DNA of 32,936 nucleotides from NCBI GenBank assembly GCA_040007095.1, contig JBDTVS010000230.1, forward strand, positions 1-32,936. Reading direction: 5' to 3'. Positions 7,806 to 15,315 of this stretch are shown in pieces (the stretch's first letter is position 1; each line of letters starts with the position of its first letter). Below the pieces are notes generated by a model. The model saw nothing but the letters and a program-made list of their open reading frames with translations. It ran no database searches and was not told the DNA's origin. Origin of the DNA: JBDTVS01 sp040007095. GTDB lineage: Bacteria; Acidobacteriota; Vicinamibacteria; Vicinamibacterales; CAVVIG01. The position numbers were made by a program, and so were the translations under genes.

Positions 7806-9347
7806 ATGAAGATGATCTTGCCGACCTTGCCGACTTTGACGACCTTGCCGATCTTGCCGACCGCGTGTGCGTTGACTCTTCTCGTCACCGTATCAATCCG
7901 GAGCCAGGAGGCCGGTGGCCCCGTCGCCGCGGCCGCGGCCGCGCTGGGCGCCGGACGTGTGCAATCGATCCAGTATTCGGGCTGGGGGTCCGACTACATT
8001 TTTGGTCAGGCCTACGACGGCGGTTCGCCGTGGCCTCGATTCACCATTCCGAGTATCACGGTCGCGATCAACTACACGACCAACACCTTTCGCGACGATC
8101 GTCGTCGCGCCCAGGTCGAGAATCCGCCGCTCGGCGGAGGATTTCAGCCGCTCTCCGGGGAGCTGCGGCAGATCTGGGCGCTGAGCGGCGGATACGCCTG
8201 GGACATCGCATTGGGGATCAACGGCCAGACCGTCGCGCCCCCCGCGGTGGAGCGCGACATGCGCAGCGCCGTGGAAGGCCGGACCACGCAAATCTGGCTG
8301 ACGCCACACGGCTTCATCAAGGCGGCGCAAGCCGGCAACGCGGCGGTGCGAGTGGAGACCCTGCGGGGCGTCAGGAAAAACGTCGTCACCGTGACGACGC
8401 CCCTGATGGTACGTCTCGAGGGTGTCTTGAACGAACAGAACCTGGTCGAGCGGGTCGAGACCTGGATGGCCAATCCGGTGCTTGGCGACATCAAACTGGA
8501 AGCGATCTTTTCGGACTACAAGGATTTCGCCGGCGTGAAGTTCCCGACGCGCATCCTGCAGCGTTCGGCCGGGTATCCGGTGCTCGACCTGACGATCACC
8601 GATGTGCTCCCGAATGCACCGGTCGCGCTCGAAGTGCCGTCAAGCATCCGGCAGGCAGCGGCGCCGTCTCCGGCGCTCGTGCCCGAGAAAATCTCCGACG
8701 GACTGTGGATGGTGCCCGGCGGCGCGAAGAGCGTCGTTGTCGAGTTTCGCGATCACGTCGTGGTGGTCGACGCTCCTGAAAACGAGACGCGATCCCTGGC
8801 GGTGATCGATGCCGTGAAGAAGACGATTCCCGGTAAAGCCATCCGATACGTCATCAACACCCATACGCATTTCGATCATGCCGGGGGACTGCGGACCTAT
8901 GCGGCCGAGGGCGCGACGATCGTGACGCAGGCCGGCAACGTGCCTTACTACCAGCAGGTCTGGTCGAATCCGCGCACGATTGCTCCTGACCGCCTCGCGA
9001 AATCAGGCCGCACGGCCGTGTTCGAAGGCATCATCGGCAGTCGGACATTCCGAGACGACACGCACGAAATGGTCGTTTATCACTACCCCGGCAACATGCA
9101 CAACGCGGGGATGCTGATGGTGTTTCTCCCGAGAGAGCGGGTCCTGATCGAGGCCGATTCGTTCACGCCCGCGGCCAATCCGAACGACCCGCCGGGCGGC
9201 GTCCCGAATCTCGTCCACCTGCTCGACGCGGTCGATCGTCTCAGGCTGGACGTCGAACAGGTGGTCCCGATTCACGGCCGCCTCACGCCGCTCGACGAAG
9301 TGCGCGTGGTCGCCGAGACCTTCAGGCGGACGCAGGTGTTCAGATAA
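7806..9347 (+). CDS. Secreted MBL-fold hydrolase with N-terminal extension
   Basis: This is a 513-residue protein. The signal peptide is unusual: residues 5-18 (LPTLPTLTTLPILP) come from a 9-bp tandem repeat in the DNA. Residues of about 30-290 form an N-terminal region that I do not recognise; it has beta-rich segments like those in outer-membrane lipoprotein sorting proteins. The MBL domain is at about 297-510, with H353-x-H355-x-D357-H358 in 'NTHTHFDHAGG', H432 in 'GNMHNAG', D451 in 'IEADSF' and H490 in 'PIHGRL'. The zinc ligands look complete. ATG 7806 is chosen because the upstream GTG at 7770 would add 12 non-signal residues. It is divergent from the TRAP/MBL operon; the gap between the two starts is 81 bases. 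Substrate unknown. Confidence 0.85.
   Translation: MKMILPTLPTLTTLPILPTACALTLLVTVSIRSQEAGGPVAAAAAALGAGRVQSIQYSGWGSDYIFGQAYDGGSPWPRFTIPSITVAINYTTNTFRDDRRRAQVENPPLGGGFQPLSGELRQIWALSGGYAWDIALGINGQTVAPPAVERDMRSAVEGRTTQIWLTPHGFIKAAQAGNAAVRVETLRGVRKNVVTVTTPLMVRLEGVLNEQNLVERVETWMANPVLGDIKLEAIFSDYKDFAGVKFPTRILQRSAGYPVLDLTITDVLPNAPVALEVPSSIRQAAAPSPALVPEKISDGLWMVPGGAKSVVVEFRDHVVVVDAPENETRSLAVIDAVKKTIPGKAIRYVINTHTHFDHAGGLRTYAAEGATIVTQAGNVPYYQQVWSNPRTIAPDRLAKSGRTAVFEGIIGSRTFRDDTHEMVVYHYPGNMHNAGMLMVFLPRERVLIEADSFTPAANPNDPPGGVPNLVHLLDAVDRLRLDVEQVVPIHGRLTPLDEVRVVAETFRRTQVFR
7817..7861 (+). repeat. Five 9-bp tandem units inside a signal peptide
   Basis: Five units of the form 'cttgccgac' run in frame at the start of the MBL gene and encode a Leu-Pro-Thr-like repeat. 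The period matches that of the intergenic 9-bp repeats elsewhere in the window. Confidence 0.8.
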
Positions 9348-9403
9348 CCACAGCGTTCTGACCAGCGCGTTGTCGTGCTTCTCCAAGTACGTCGCGAGTT
9401 TTG

Positions 9404-9435
9404 AACCACAAAGAGCACAAAGAGCACAAGGAAGA
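9404..9435 (+). repeat. 9-bp-period intergenic repeat tract
   Basis: 'aaccacaaagagcacaaag' and onward, with the unit 'cacaaagag' twice, lies between the convergent MBL and exonuclease genes. The copy at 30662-30693 has closely similar sequence on the other strand. Confidence 0.65.
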
Positions 9436-9475
9436 AGAGCTGGGATTCCAACCCCCTTGAGCGTTGTCGATTGCC

Positions 9476-10144
9476 CTAAGCGGGCGTCTCGGCCGGATCG
9501 ATGAAGGGCCGGCTGATGTCGCCCAGCCGCGTTCGCCCGTGCCGGGCGGCCAGCTTCAGCAGGCGAAGGAACACCTGAGCCGTGATGAAGGCGTCGCCGT
9601 TTGCGGTGTGACGGTCGTGAGGCACCACGCCGAACATCTCGCACAGCGCATCCAGCGTGAACTGGCGGATCGGCGGGCGCCCGGCGAACGCGCCGTCGCG
9701 CTCGAGGTGCAGCGTCAGATCCATCGTGTCGAGGCTGCGGTTCAGCAGGTGCGCGCCCCAATGGCGCTCGTAGCCCGCGTCGAACGTGCCGACATCGTGA
9801 CCGATGTGGTGGCCGACGATCACGCCGTCGCGCACGTAATCGAGGAACCGCTCGAGCGCCTCCACTTCCTCCATCCCCCCACGGCTCTCGTCGCGGGTCA
9901 CGCCATGCACCGTCACGGCACTGGTGTTCCGGCCGACCTTGAGCAGTGCGGCGAAGCTGTCTTCGATCACGATTTCATCCGCGTGCACCGCCACGGCACC
10001 GATCGTGACGATGCGATCCGTACGTGGGTCCAGACCGGTGGTCTCCGAGTCGAGGACTACGAAGCGGACCTGATCGATCGGCGTGGCGTCCGTCCACGTC
10101 GACTCGAAGCCCTGCTGATACCGGGCGATGAACGGCGGCAGCAT
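9476..10144 (-). CDS. 3'-5' exonuclease, DnaQ-like DEDDh family
   Basis: This 222-residue protein has all DEDDh motifs: ExoI 'LDSETTG' (D32, E34), ExoII 'GHDVGTFD' (D122) and ExoIII 'HTANGDAFITAQVF' (H179, D184). These residues bind two metals and remove 3' nucleotides. It is a stand-alone nuclease, without the polymerase-binding tail that marks a genuine Pol III epsilon subunit. The ATG at 10144 shares one base with the stop of the upstream DUF294 gene (TGATG), so translation is coupled. The pairing of a cNMP/CBS/DUF294 regulator with this kind of exonuclease is a recurrent gene pair in Proteobacteria. The longer open frame reaching 10306 is not used because it would lie within the upstream gene. 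Confidence 0.9.
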   Translation of the reverse strand: MLPPFIARYQQGFESTWTDATPIDQVRFVVLDSETTGLDPRTDRIVTIGAVAVHADEIVIEDSFAALLKVGRNTSAVTVHGVTRDESRGGMEEVEALERFLDYVRDGVIVGHHIGHDVGTFDAGYERHWGAHLLNRSLDTMDLTLHLERDGAFAGRPPIRQFTLDALCEMFGVVPHDRHTANGDAFITAQVFLRLLKLAARHGRTRLGDISRPFIDPAETPA

Positions 10145-11979
10145 CAGAGCGCGTCCAGCCATGCGGGGTCGGCCGTGAATTCGAGCAGGCGAAGGATCGC
10201 CGGGAATCCGCTCTTCAGCATGTGGCGATCGTGGCGGCTGAGCAGGGCCGGGGGCAGTTCCGAGCTGGTCGTCCCCTGGCTGATCCCGATGCGGCCCTGC
10301 TGCCACAGCACGACGCGCAGCGCCTGGGACGCCTCCCGGAAGATGGCTTCGTGCGCAGGTAGCAGACCGCGCGCGATGGCGAAGCGATCAAGCGTCGACG
10401 TGCCCATGACCCGTCGCGCGGCCATCCCGAACACGCGCCCTACGTCCACCAGCGGCTGCAGCGCGTTGTGTTCGAGCCGGAAGACGCTCGTCTGTTCCCC
10501 CGATTCGTCGACGACCGTTTCCTGGAAGAACGTCAGCGGCGGGAGACTGGCCAGGCAGTCGTGCGCGAGGACCCGGACAATATCGCCGTCGACCGCCTGA
10601 GCGACGCGCACGCGGATCTGCTCCCAGAGCGCGCGCGGACCGTGAATGGGGCGCAAGTCGAAGAGCGGGCGGCTCCGCGCCATCTGCGCGAGCACCGGGT
10701 AGAGGATCCACGCTTCGTAGCGCCGGCTCCACTCGTCGACGCTGGCCACATAGAACGCCGCCTCGAACGGCGTCTCGAAGCCGGGCAGGTAGTCGCAGGC
10801 TGTCAACCCCTCAATGACGCGGGTGTAGCTTTCCCACGGATTCCAATCCGGTATGAGCTCGTCGTGCACGAGGATCACGTGGGGCTGACGCTTCGTCACC
10901 GACTCGCCCCGCCCTGATGTCCCGCACACGCACCAGCAGCCAGCCGAGTTGGATTGATCGACGAGGGCGAGGATTCTGGTGATGATCTCGTGGTCGACGA
11001 GCTCCGTGAACCGCACGATCCAATCGGTCGAGGCCGCGTCCGTGAGATGACGATGGGCGCAGGCGCGCGCTCGCTGGTTGAGCGATCGCAGCGCCTGAAA
11101 GTCGTCGGCCCGTCGGATGTCGGCGAGAATCGCGGCCGGCTGATCGCCAAAGGCGCGCGCGAGATGGTGCGGCGTTACGACCGACAGGAGACGGCCGGCA
11201 GCGGTGCCGTCCGTCGTCATGGCCACCGCGTTGGTGCCTGCGGCACCCATGGCGATGACGCCGTCGGTGATCGATGCCTCCGGTCCGACGATCGGCGGCG
11301 CCGCCGTCTGAAGATCCGAGACCGGCCGCTGGGAGTTGCCGCCGCCGTCGGCAATCCACGTCAGCAACGCATTCGAGGTCAACAGTCCCACCAGCTGTGC
11401 TTCCGCGTCGACGACCGCCACGGCATCGGACCCCGTGTGAACCATGATCCGCGCCACGTCGGCGACGCTGTCCTGCGGCCGGCAGATCTGAAGCGGGCCT
11501 GTCACTTCATTCAGGAACATCCGTGGAGGATCGGATCGTTGGTCGGTCCGCTGGAAGTCCGCCGTCACTCGATCGAACCCGGCGATGTAGTCGCGCGCGT
11601 ATGGATACTTGAGCACAAAGGCTTCGAAATCCGTGGCCGGAAATCCATAGACGACGACGTCGGTGGCCGACCGGGCGGAATAAACGCACGCGCCAGTCCC
11701 GTTGAACTGACCGACGTCGAGCAGATCGCCGGCGCCCCGGACGTCGCGCAGTTCGGCGTGGCCGCCGCTTTCATCCCAGAGCAGGACCGTGCCCTGCTGG
11801 ATCACGAACACGTGCAGCTTGTGCGGCTCCCCCTGCCAGAGGATGAATTCATTGGCTTCGTAGAATCGGACCCGGCCGTGCGCGGCGAGCGCCAGCAGGT
11901 CGGCCTCCTCCATGGCGTGGAACGGTGGATGCTGTTTGAGAAAGTCGGCGACGCGGTAACTGATGGCAGACGTATCCAC
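10144..11979 (-). CDS. cNMP-binding/CBS/DUF294 nucleotidyltransferase-like regulator
   Basis: This is a 611-residue cytosolic protein. The order is: a cyclic-nucleotide-binding-like domain (about 10-130, 'FYEANEFILWQGEP' and 'VIQQGTVLLWDE'), two CBS motifs (about 158-275), a DUF294 nucleotidyltransferase-like domain (about 295-440) and the DUF294 C-terminal helical domain (about 465-605). The glycine-rich motif is kept as 'GTSGRGES' (353-360). The acidic signature that normally follows in this family ('TDQDN') reads 'KRQPH' (363-367), so catalysis is doubtful. Start: GTG 11979 after 'gggggttt', giving 'VDTSAISYRVADFLKQHPPF'. This matches the family's usual N-terminus; the frame extends to 12126 but would run into the TPR remnant. 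By homology the role is nucleotide-responsive regulation, with unknown output. Confidence 0.85.
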   Translation of the reverse strand: MDTSAISYRVADFLKQHPPFHAMEEADLLALAAHGRVRFYEANEFILWQGEPHKLHVFVIQQGTVLLWDESGGHAELRDVRGAGDLLDVGQFNGTGACVYSARSATDVVVYGFPATDFEAFVLKYPYARDYIAGFDRVTADFQRTDQRSDPPRMFLNEVTGPLQICRPQDSVADVARIMVHTGSDAVAVVDAEAQLVGLLTSNALLTWIADGGGNSQRPVSDLQTAAPPIVGPEASITDGVIAMGAAGTNAVAMTTDGTAAGRLLSVVTPHHLARAFGDQPAAILADIRRADDFQALRSLNQRARACAHRHLTDAASTDWIVRFTELVDHEIITRILALVDQSNSAGCWCVCGTSGRGESVTKRQPHVILVHDELIPDWNPWESYTRVIEGLTACDYLPGFETPFEAAFYVASVDEWSRRYEAWILYPVLAQMARSRPLFDLRPIHGPRALWEQIRVRVAQAVDGDIVRVLAHDCLASLPPLTFFQETVVDESGEQTSVFRLEHNALQPLVDVGRVFGMAARRVMGTSTLDRFAIARGLLPAHEAIFREASQALRVVLWQQGRIGISQGTTSSELPPALLSRHDRHMLKSGFPAILRLLEFTADPAWLDAL

Positions 11980-12012
11980 GAAACCCCCGCACAGGATACG
12001 TGCTCTCCGGGG

Positions 12013-12258
12013 ATGCCGCCAGCGTCGCTGGCAAAGCTTGCGGATATGTACGAAGACCTGAAACGGTTTGACCTCGCGGCCCAATCGCTCGAGGATCTGG
12101 GGGAGCGATTTCCGACCGGCTCGCACGACGCGGCCTGGCGCGCGGCGGAGCTCTTCGACAGGAAGGTCAAGGACATGACCTCCGCCCGTAGCGCCTACGG
12201 CCGTGTGCCCACGACCTCATCTCACTACAGAGAAGCGCAGAAGCGCGCGCAGCGCTGA
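12013..12258 (+). pseudogene. C-terminal remnant of a TPR protein
   Basis: These 81 codons read like the last two TPR-type helices pairs of a longer protein: 'LAKLADMYEDLKRFDLAAQSL', 'FPTGSHDAAWRAAELFDRKV' and 'AYGRVPTTSSHYREAQKRAQR'. The last phrase resembles the usual C-terminus of Acidobacteriota TPR proteins. Upstream, the same frame runs through the opposite strand of the DUF294 gene and is not TPR-like, so the 5' part of the original gene is missing. A short expressed ORF from ATG 12013 or 12046 cannot be excluded, but no ribosome site supports it. Confidence 0.6.
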
Positions 12259-12470
12259 TCCTGCGACCTTCAACGACAGGGCATCAGGCGGCCTGAAGCC
12301 GCGGCTCGACTTCGACAAGTCAGGGCGGAATGCGCCTCGAGCCGGCGTGTCCAAATGTAGTGGCGGCACCCTGTTCGTCAACTCCGGATAGGTGCAAAAT
12401 GGCCTCCCCGGGAAGTGTGGCTGGCGTTCACAGTCGATGGAAAGCAGTGTCGCCAGCGTGGGGTTTGGCG

Positions 12471-12499
12471 TTGACACCCCCGCGGGCTCCCCGTAAGCT
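12471..12499 (+). promoter_or_regulatory. Candidate sigma-70-type promoter of the CsgG-like gene
   Basis: TTGACA (12471-12476) is followed after 17 bases by TAAGCT (12494-12499), giving a leader of about 28 bases before GTG 12534. A 7-base inverted repeat (gctggcg 12420-12426, cgccagc 12451-12457) lies just upstream. The -35 is a consensus match and the -10 is 3 of 6. Confidence 0.4.
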
Positions 12500-12533
12500 T
12501 TTTCCACCGCTTTGAATACCTGGAAGGTGAAAC

Positions 12534-13541
12534 GTGAAACGAATCATCCACATCATCGGTGTCGCTTCGTTGTTGACTGCGGTTGCCGCTGCAAGCGTCG
12601 GCGCGCAGACCCCGGTCTCCGGCGCGTCGGGCCGTAGAGTCCGCGTCGCGGTGCTGGATTTCGAGTACGCCACGGTTCACAGCACAGTGAGTGCGATCTT
12701 CGGCCGCGACGTGGATGTGGGCAAGGGCGTCGCCGATCTGCTCGTGACTTACCTGGTAAAAGACGGCAGCTACTCGGTGATCGAGCGCAAGGCGCTCGAC
12801 AAGATTCTGGCCGAGCAGAACTTCTCGAACAGCGACCGCGCCGATCCAAGCTCGGCGGCGAAGATCGGCAGGCTGCTCGGGGTTGACGCGATCATCGTCG
12901 GCAGCATCACGCAATTCGGGAACGACACGAAGAACACCGGCATTGGCGGCGTCGGCGCCGGACTCGGCAAGGTTGGAATTGGCGGTTTCGGCCAGAAAGA
13001 GACCAAGGCCATCGTCGGCTTGACGGCCCGCGTCGTCAATATCGATACCGCCGAGATTCTCGCCGTCTCCGAAGGGAAGGGCGAGTCCAAGCGCAAGAGC
13101 ACCACCATGACGGGCGGCGCCGGCACGTGGGGCGGATTCGGCGCCGGCGGGGTCAACTTCGGGGCCAGTGATTTTCAGCAAACGATCATCGGGGAAGCGG
13201 TGAAGGCCTCGGTCGAGCAGTTGAGCGCCGGCGTCGTGAAGGAACAGGGCCGCATCCAGGTCCGGCAGGTCGTCGTTCAGGGTCTGGTCGCGGCTGTCTC
13301 CGGAAGCCAGGTCATCCTCAATGTCGGTTCGAAGGCGGGCGTCAAGGTCGGGGACCAACTGGCTGTCGAGCGGATGTCCCAGGAAATCAAGGACCCCGCC
13401 ACCGGTAAAGTGATACGCCGTTTGAGCTCGCCGGTCGGCGTTCTGAAGATCGTGGACGTCGATGCGGATTCGTCGATCGGTAACGTTGTCTCAGGTTCCG
13501 GGTTCAAGGTCAGCGACCTGGTCAAGAGCGTTCAGCCATAG
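12534..13541 (+). CDS. CsgG-like secreted protein with FlgT-like C-terminus
   Basis: This 335-residue protein has a signal peptide ('IIGVASLLTAVAAASVGAQ'). Residues of about 35-230 match the CsgG/HfaB family: 'RVAVLDFEYATV', 'GKGVADLLVTYLVKDGSYSVIERKALDKILAEQ', 'KIGRLLGVDAIIVGSITQFG' and 'GLTARVVNIDTAEILAVSEGKGES'. A Gly-rich segment occurs at about 140-160. Residues of about 240-333 ('VAAVSGSQVILNVGSKAGVKVGDQLAVER' to 'VGVLKIVDVDADSSIGNVVSG') look like the C-terminal domain of flagellar FlgT. CsgG itself forms the curli secretion pore, but no curli genes are here and there is no lipobox Cys, so a pore role is unproven. The GTG start is supported by 'ggaagg' (12522-12527). It ends 8 bases from the convergent operon's last stop. 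Confidence 0.85.
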   Translation: MKRIIHIIGVASLLTAVAAASVGAQTPVSGASGRRVRVAVLDFEYATVHSTVSAIFGRDVDVGKGVADLLVTYLVKDGSYSVIERKALDKILAEQNFSNSDRADPSSAAKIGRLLGVDAIIVGSITQFGNDTKNTGIGGVGAGLGKVGIGGFGQKETKAIVGLTARVVNIDTAEILAVSEGKGESKRKSTTMTGGAGTWGGFGAGGVNFGASDFQQTIIGEAVKASVEQLSAGVVKEQGRIQVRQVVVQGLVAAVSGSQVILNVGSKAGVKVGDQLAVERMSQEIKDPATGKVIRRLSSPVGVLKIVDVDADSSIGNVVSGSGFKVSDLVKSVQP

Positions 13542-13549
13542 CCGGGCGC

Positions 13550-14443
13550 TCAGCGAGCAGGCGTGGGCCCGCAGTCGCTCTTGCAGGGCTCGGGACGCAC
13601 GTAGCTGTTCTTGATGGTCTTTCGATATTCGGGGTACATCGTTTCCGGGCCCCCGAGCACCGCTTCTCTGGGGATGCGAAACAGCTTCGTGAGCTCGTCG
13701 ACGAACGGGTTCTTCTCCGGCGCGTAGTGCGGCACGCCCTGCTGCGCTTTCCGTCCTTCGAACCCGGAGACGCAAGGCGGACCGATCGGCGACATCGGCG
13801 CCGCGGTGAGCTGGAAGCTCTTCGAAATGATCTGCGGTTCGGCCAGGTAGATGGGGTCGTCGACCACTGCCAGCACGGTCAAGATGTCTGCGTGCCGGTA
13901 GAAGCGGGTGGTCATCGTCGCCTGGTCGCTGCTTGGCGGCCCGTTCTTGCGGATGAAGCCGGCCTTCATGTGCGTCGTGTAGGTGACCAGCGTGGTGCCC
14001 TCCCACGTGCCGGTGGTGAAGCCGCCGCGGGTGTGTTCGGCATACTTGGACGGGCGCGGCCGCCCGTCCATCCAGATCGTGATCGGCGCCCGATCTTCCC
14101 AGGCGCCGATCGTCCACGAGATCGTGGCGCCCTTGATCGGTTCGGTCTCGCTCCAGATCTTCAGGCCGAACGGACCCTGCACGAAGTAGAACGGCGGCCA
14201 TCCCTCGCACTGACGTTCGATCATCGCCAACTGGGACTCGTTGTAGCTCAGCGCCCTGAGACGCCCCTCGGCGTTGAGCGGAATGCCGACATAGTCCACC
14301 GGGTACGAGTCGCGCGAGATGTCTTCGGTGTTCCTCGCCGCCCACGAGCCCGCGAGCTCGGACTGCGCGAACGCACTGCGAGTCGACGCCGTCCACAGGA
14401 GAACGAGCGCAAGCATCGTCCGCAGGATGATCGGGTTCCGCAT
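13550..14443 (-). CDS. Secreted protein of the 'GxTLVT / VVDDP' family
   Basis: This is about 297 residues from ATG 14443, which gives a clean signal peptide (MRNPIILRTMLALVLLWTAS, ending 'RSAFAQ'). The frame is open to an ATG at 14533, inside the upstream gene, but that would add 30 residues before the signal. Motifs shared with the neighbouring gene are 'WEGTTLVTYTTHMKAGFIRKNG', 'SSDQATMTTRFYRHADILTV' and 'AVVDDPIYL'. It also has 'LAGSWAARNTED', echoing 'PDLSGHW' of the paralogues. Several Cys near the C-terminus (C-x4-C-type 'EPCKSDCGP') may form disulfides. It is last in a three-gene minus-strand operon after an MBL-fold protein and a paralogue. No function is known to me. Confidence 0.75.
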   Translation of the reverse strand: MRNPIILRTMLALVLLWTASTRSAFAQSELAGSWAARNTEDISRDSYPVDYVGIPLNAEGRLRALSYNESQLAMIERQCEGWPPFYFVQGPFGLKIWSETEPIKGATISWTIGAWEDRAPITIWMDGRPRPSKYAEHTRGGFTTGTWEGTTLVTYTTHMKAGFIRKNGPPSSDQATMTTRFYRHADILTVLAVVDDPIYLAEPQIISKSFQLTAAPMSPIGPPCVSGFEGRKAQQGVPHYAPEKNPFVDELTKLFRIPREAVLGGPETMYPEYRKTIKNSYVRPEPCKSDCGPTPAR

Positions 14444-14499
14444 TGCCGACGAGGCGCGCCGGCTGGCCCGGTGCGCCGCCGGACCTTCAACGCAGACAG

Positions 14500-15315
14500 C
14501 TACCACGTGGCCGAGCACGGAGTTGGATCCCATTTTGACGCGTCCGCTTCTTTCTTGAAGTGCGAACTGACGATGAAGGGCTGAAGAAGGTAGCGTGGAT
14601 CGTCGACCACCGTCGTGACGACGAGGAGTTGACCGCCGCCAGGTTGCGGGGCCGCATCGAAATACTCCGTGACGGTGGCATTCTCGCTATACGGCACGCC
14701 GTTCTTGCGGAGATATCCCGCCCGCATGTTCGTGGTGACCACAGTGAGCGAGCCCGCGCGCGCGGCCGCTCCAGGCGCCCGCTCCCACCGCGCGGCCGAG
14801 TTCCCTTGCCAGGTCGGCTTTCCGATCGGGGCCGGTGAGGAGGGCGCGAACTTGAACAACCGCGTCTGCATGCCGGCATCCGTCTCGAGCTTCAGCGTGT
14901 TGTCGTCCTGCCACGTCACGTGCAGGCGTCCGGGGACACGCATGATGGCCGCCGCGCCGTAGGACTTGCATTGGTTCCCGGCGGCCTCGTCGGCGGCCGG
15001 GTCCCACGCGTTGACGACGTTGAGGGCTTCGCGCGTGATCGGGACGCCGCGGTAATCGCCCTTGGCAGGCGTGATCATCCGGTAGCGCCAGTCCTCGTTA
15101 ACGAAGGCGACCCAATAGCCGGTCAGATCGATCGGCGCCGACGCCCTGGCGGTCGGCGGCGGCGGGGCTGCCGCCGGCGGTGCGCCGCGATTCTGGGCGT
15201 GCGCCGGCAACGGTGAGAGAAGGGATTGCGCCGCGATCATGACGGCCGAGATCACCGCGATCGACAGCACAGCGATGCCCGGCACGCCCGGCGGCTCGAG
15301 TCGGCACGCGCTCAC
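14500..15315 (-). CDS. Secreted protein, paralogue of the next gene
   Basis: A GTG start at 15315 overlaps the upstream stop (GTGA), with 'aaggag' in front, giving 271 residues. A signal segment ends at 'LPAHAQ' (about 22-37); a Pro/Ala-rich linker follows, then 'PIDLTGYWVAFVNEDW'. The C-terminal half carries 'LTVVTTNMRAGYLRKNGVPYSENATVTEYF' and 'VTTVVDDPRYLLQPFIVSSHFKKE', closely parallel to the downstream gene, so the two arose by tandem duplication. It is the middle gene of a coupled MBL-paralogue-paralogue operon. The function is unknown; the shared operon suggests that the three act on one periplasmic substrate or process. Confidence 0.75.
   Translation of the reverse strand: MSACRLEPPGVPGIAVLSIAVISAVMIAAQSLLSPLPAHAQNRGAPPAAAPPPPTARASAPIDLTGYWVAFVNEDWRYRMITPAKGDYRGVPITREALNVVNAWDPAADEAAGNQCKSYGAAAIMRVPGRLHVTWQDDNTLKLETDAGMQTRLFKFAPSSPAPIGKPTWQGNSAARWERAPGAAARAGSLTVVTTNMRAGYLRKNGVPYSENATVTEYFDAAPQPGGGQLLVVTTVVDDPRYLLQPFIVSSHFKKEADASKWDPTPCSATW

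Noticed and set aside
10954..12012. Upstream part of the plus-strand open frame that ends in the TPR remnant
   Set aside because: It is antisense to the DUF294 gene and not TPR-like; only 12013-12258 resembles a protein family.
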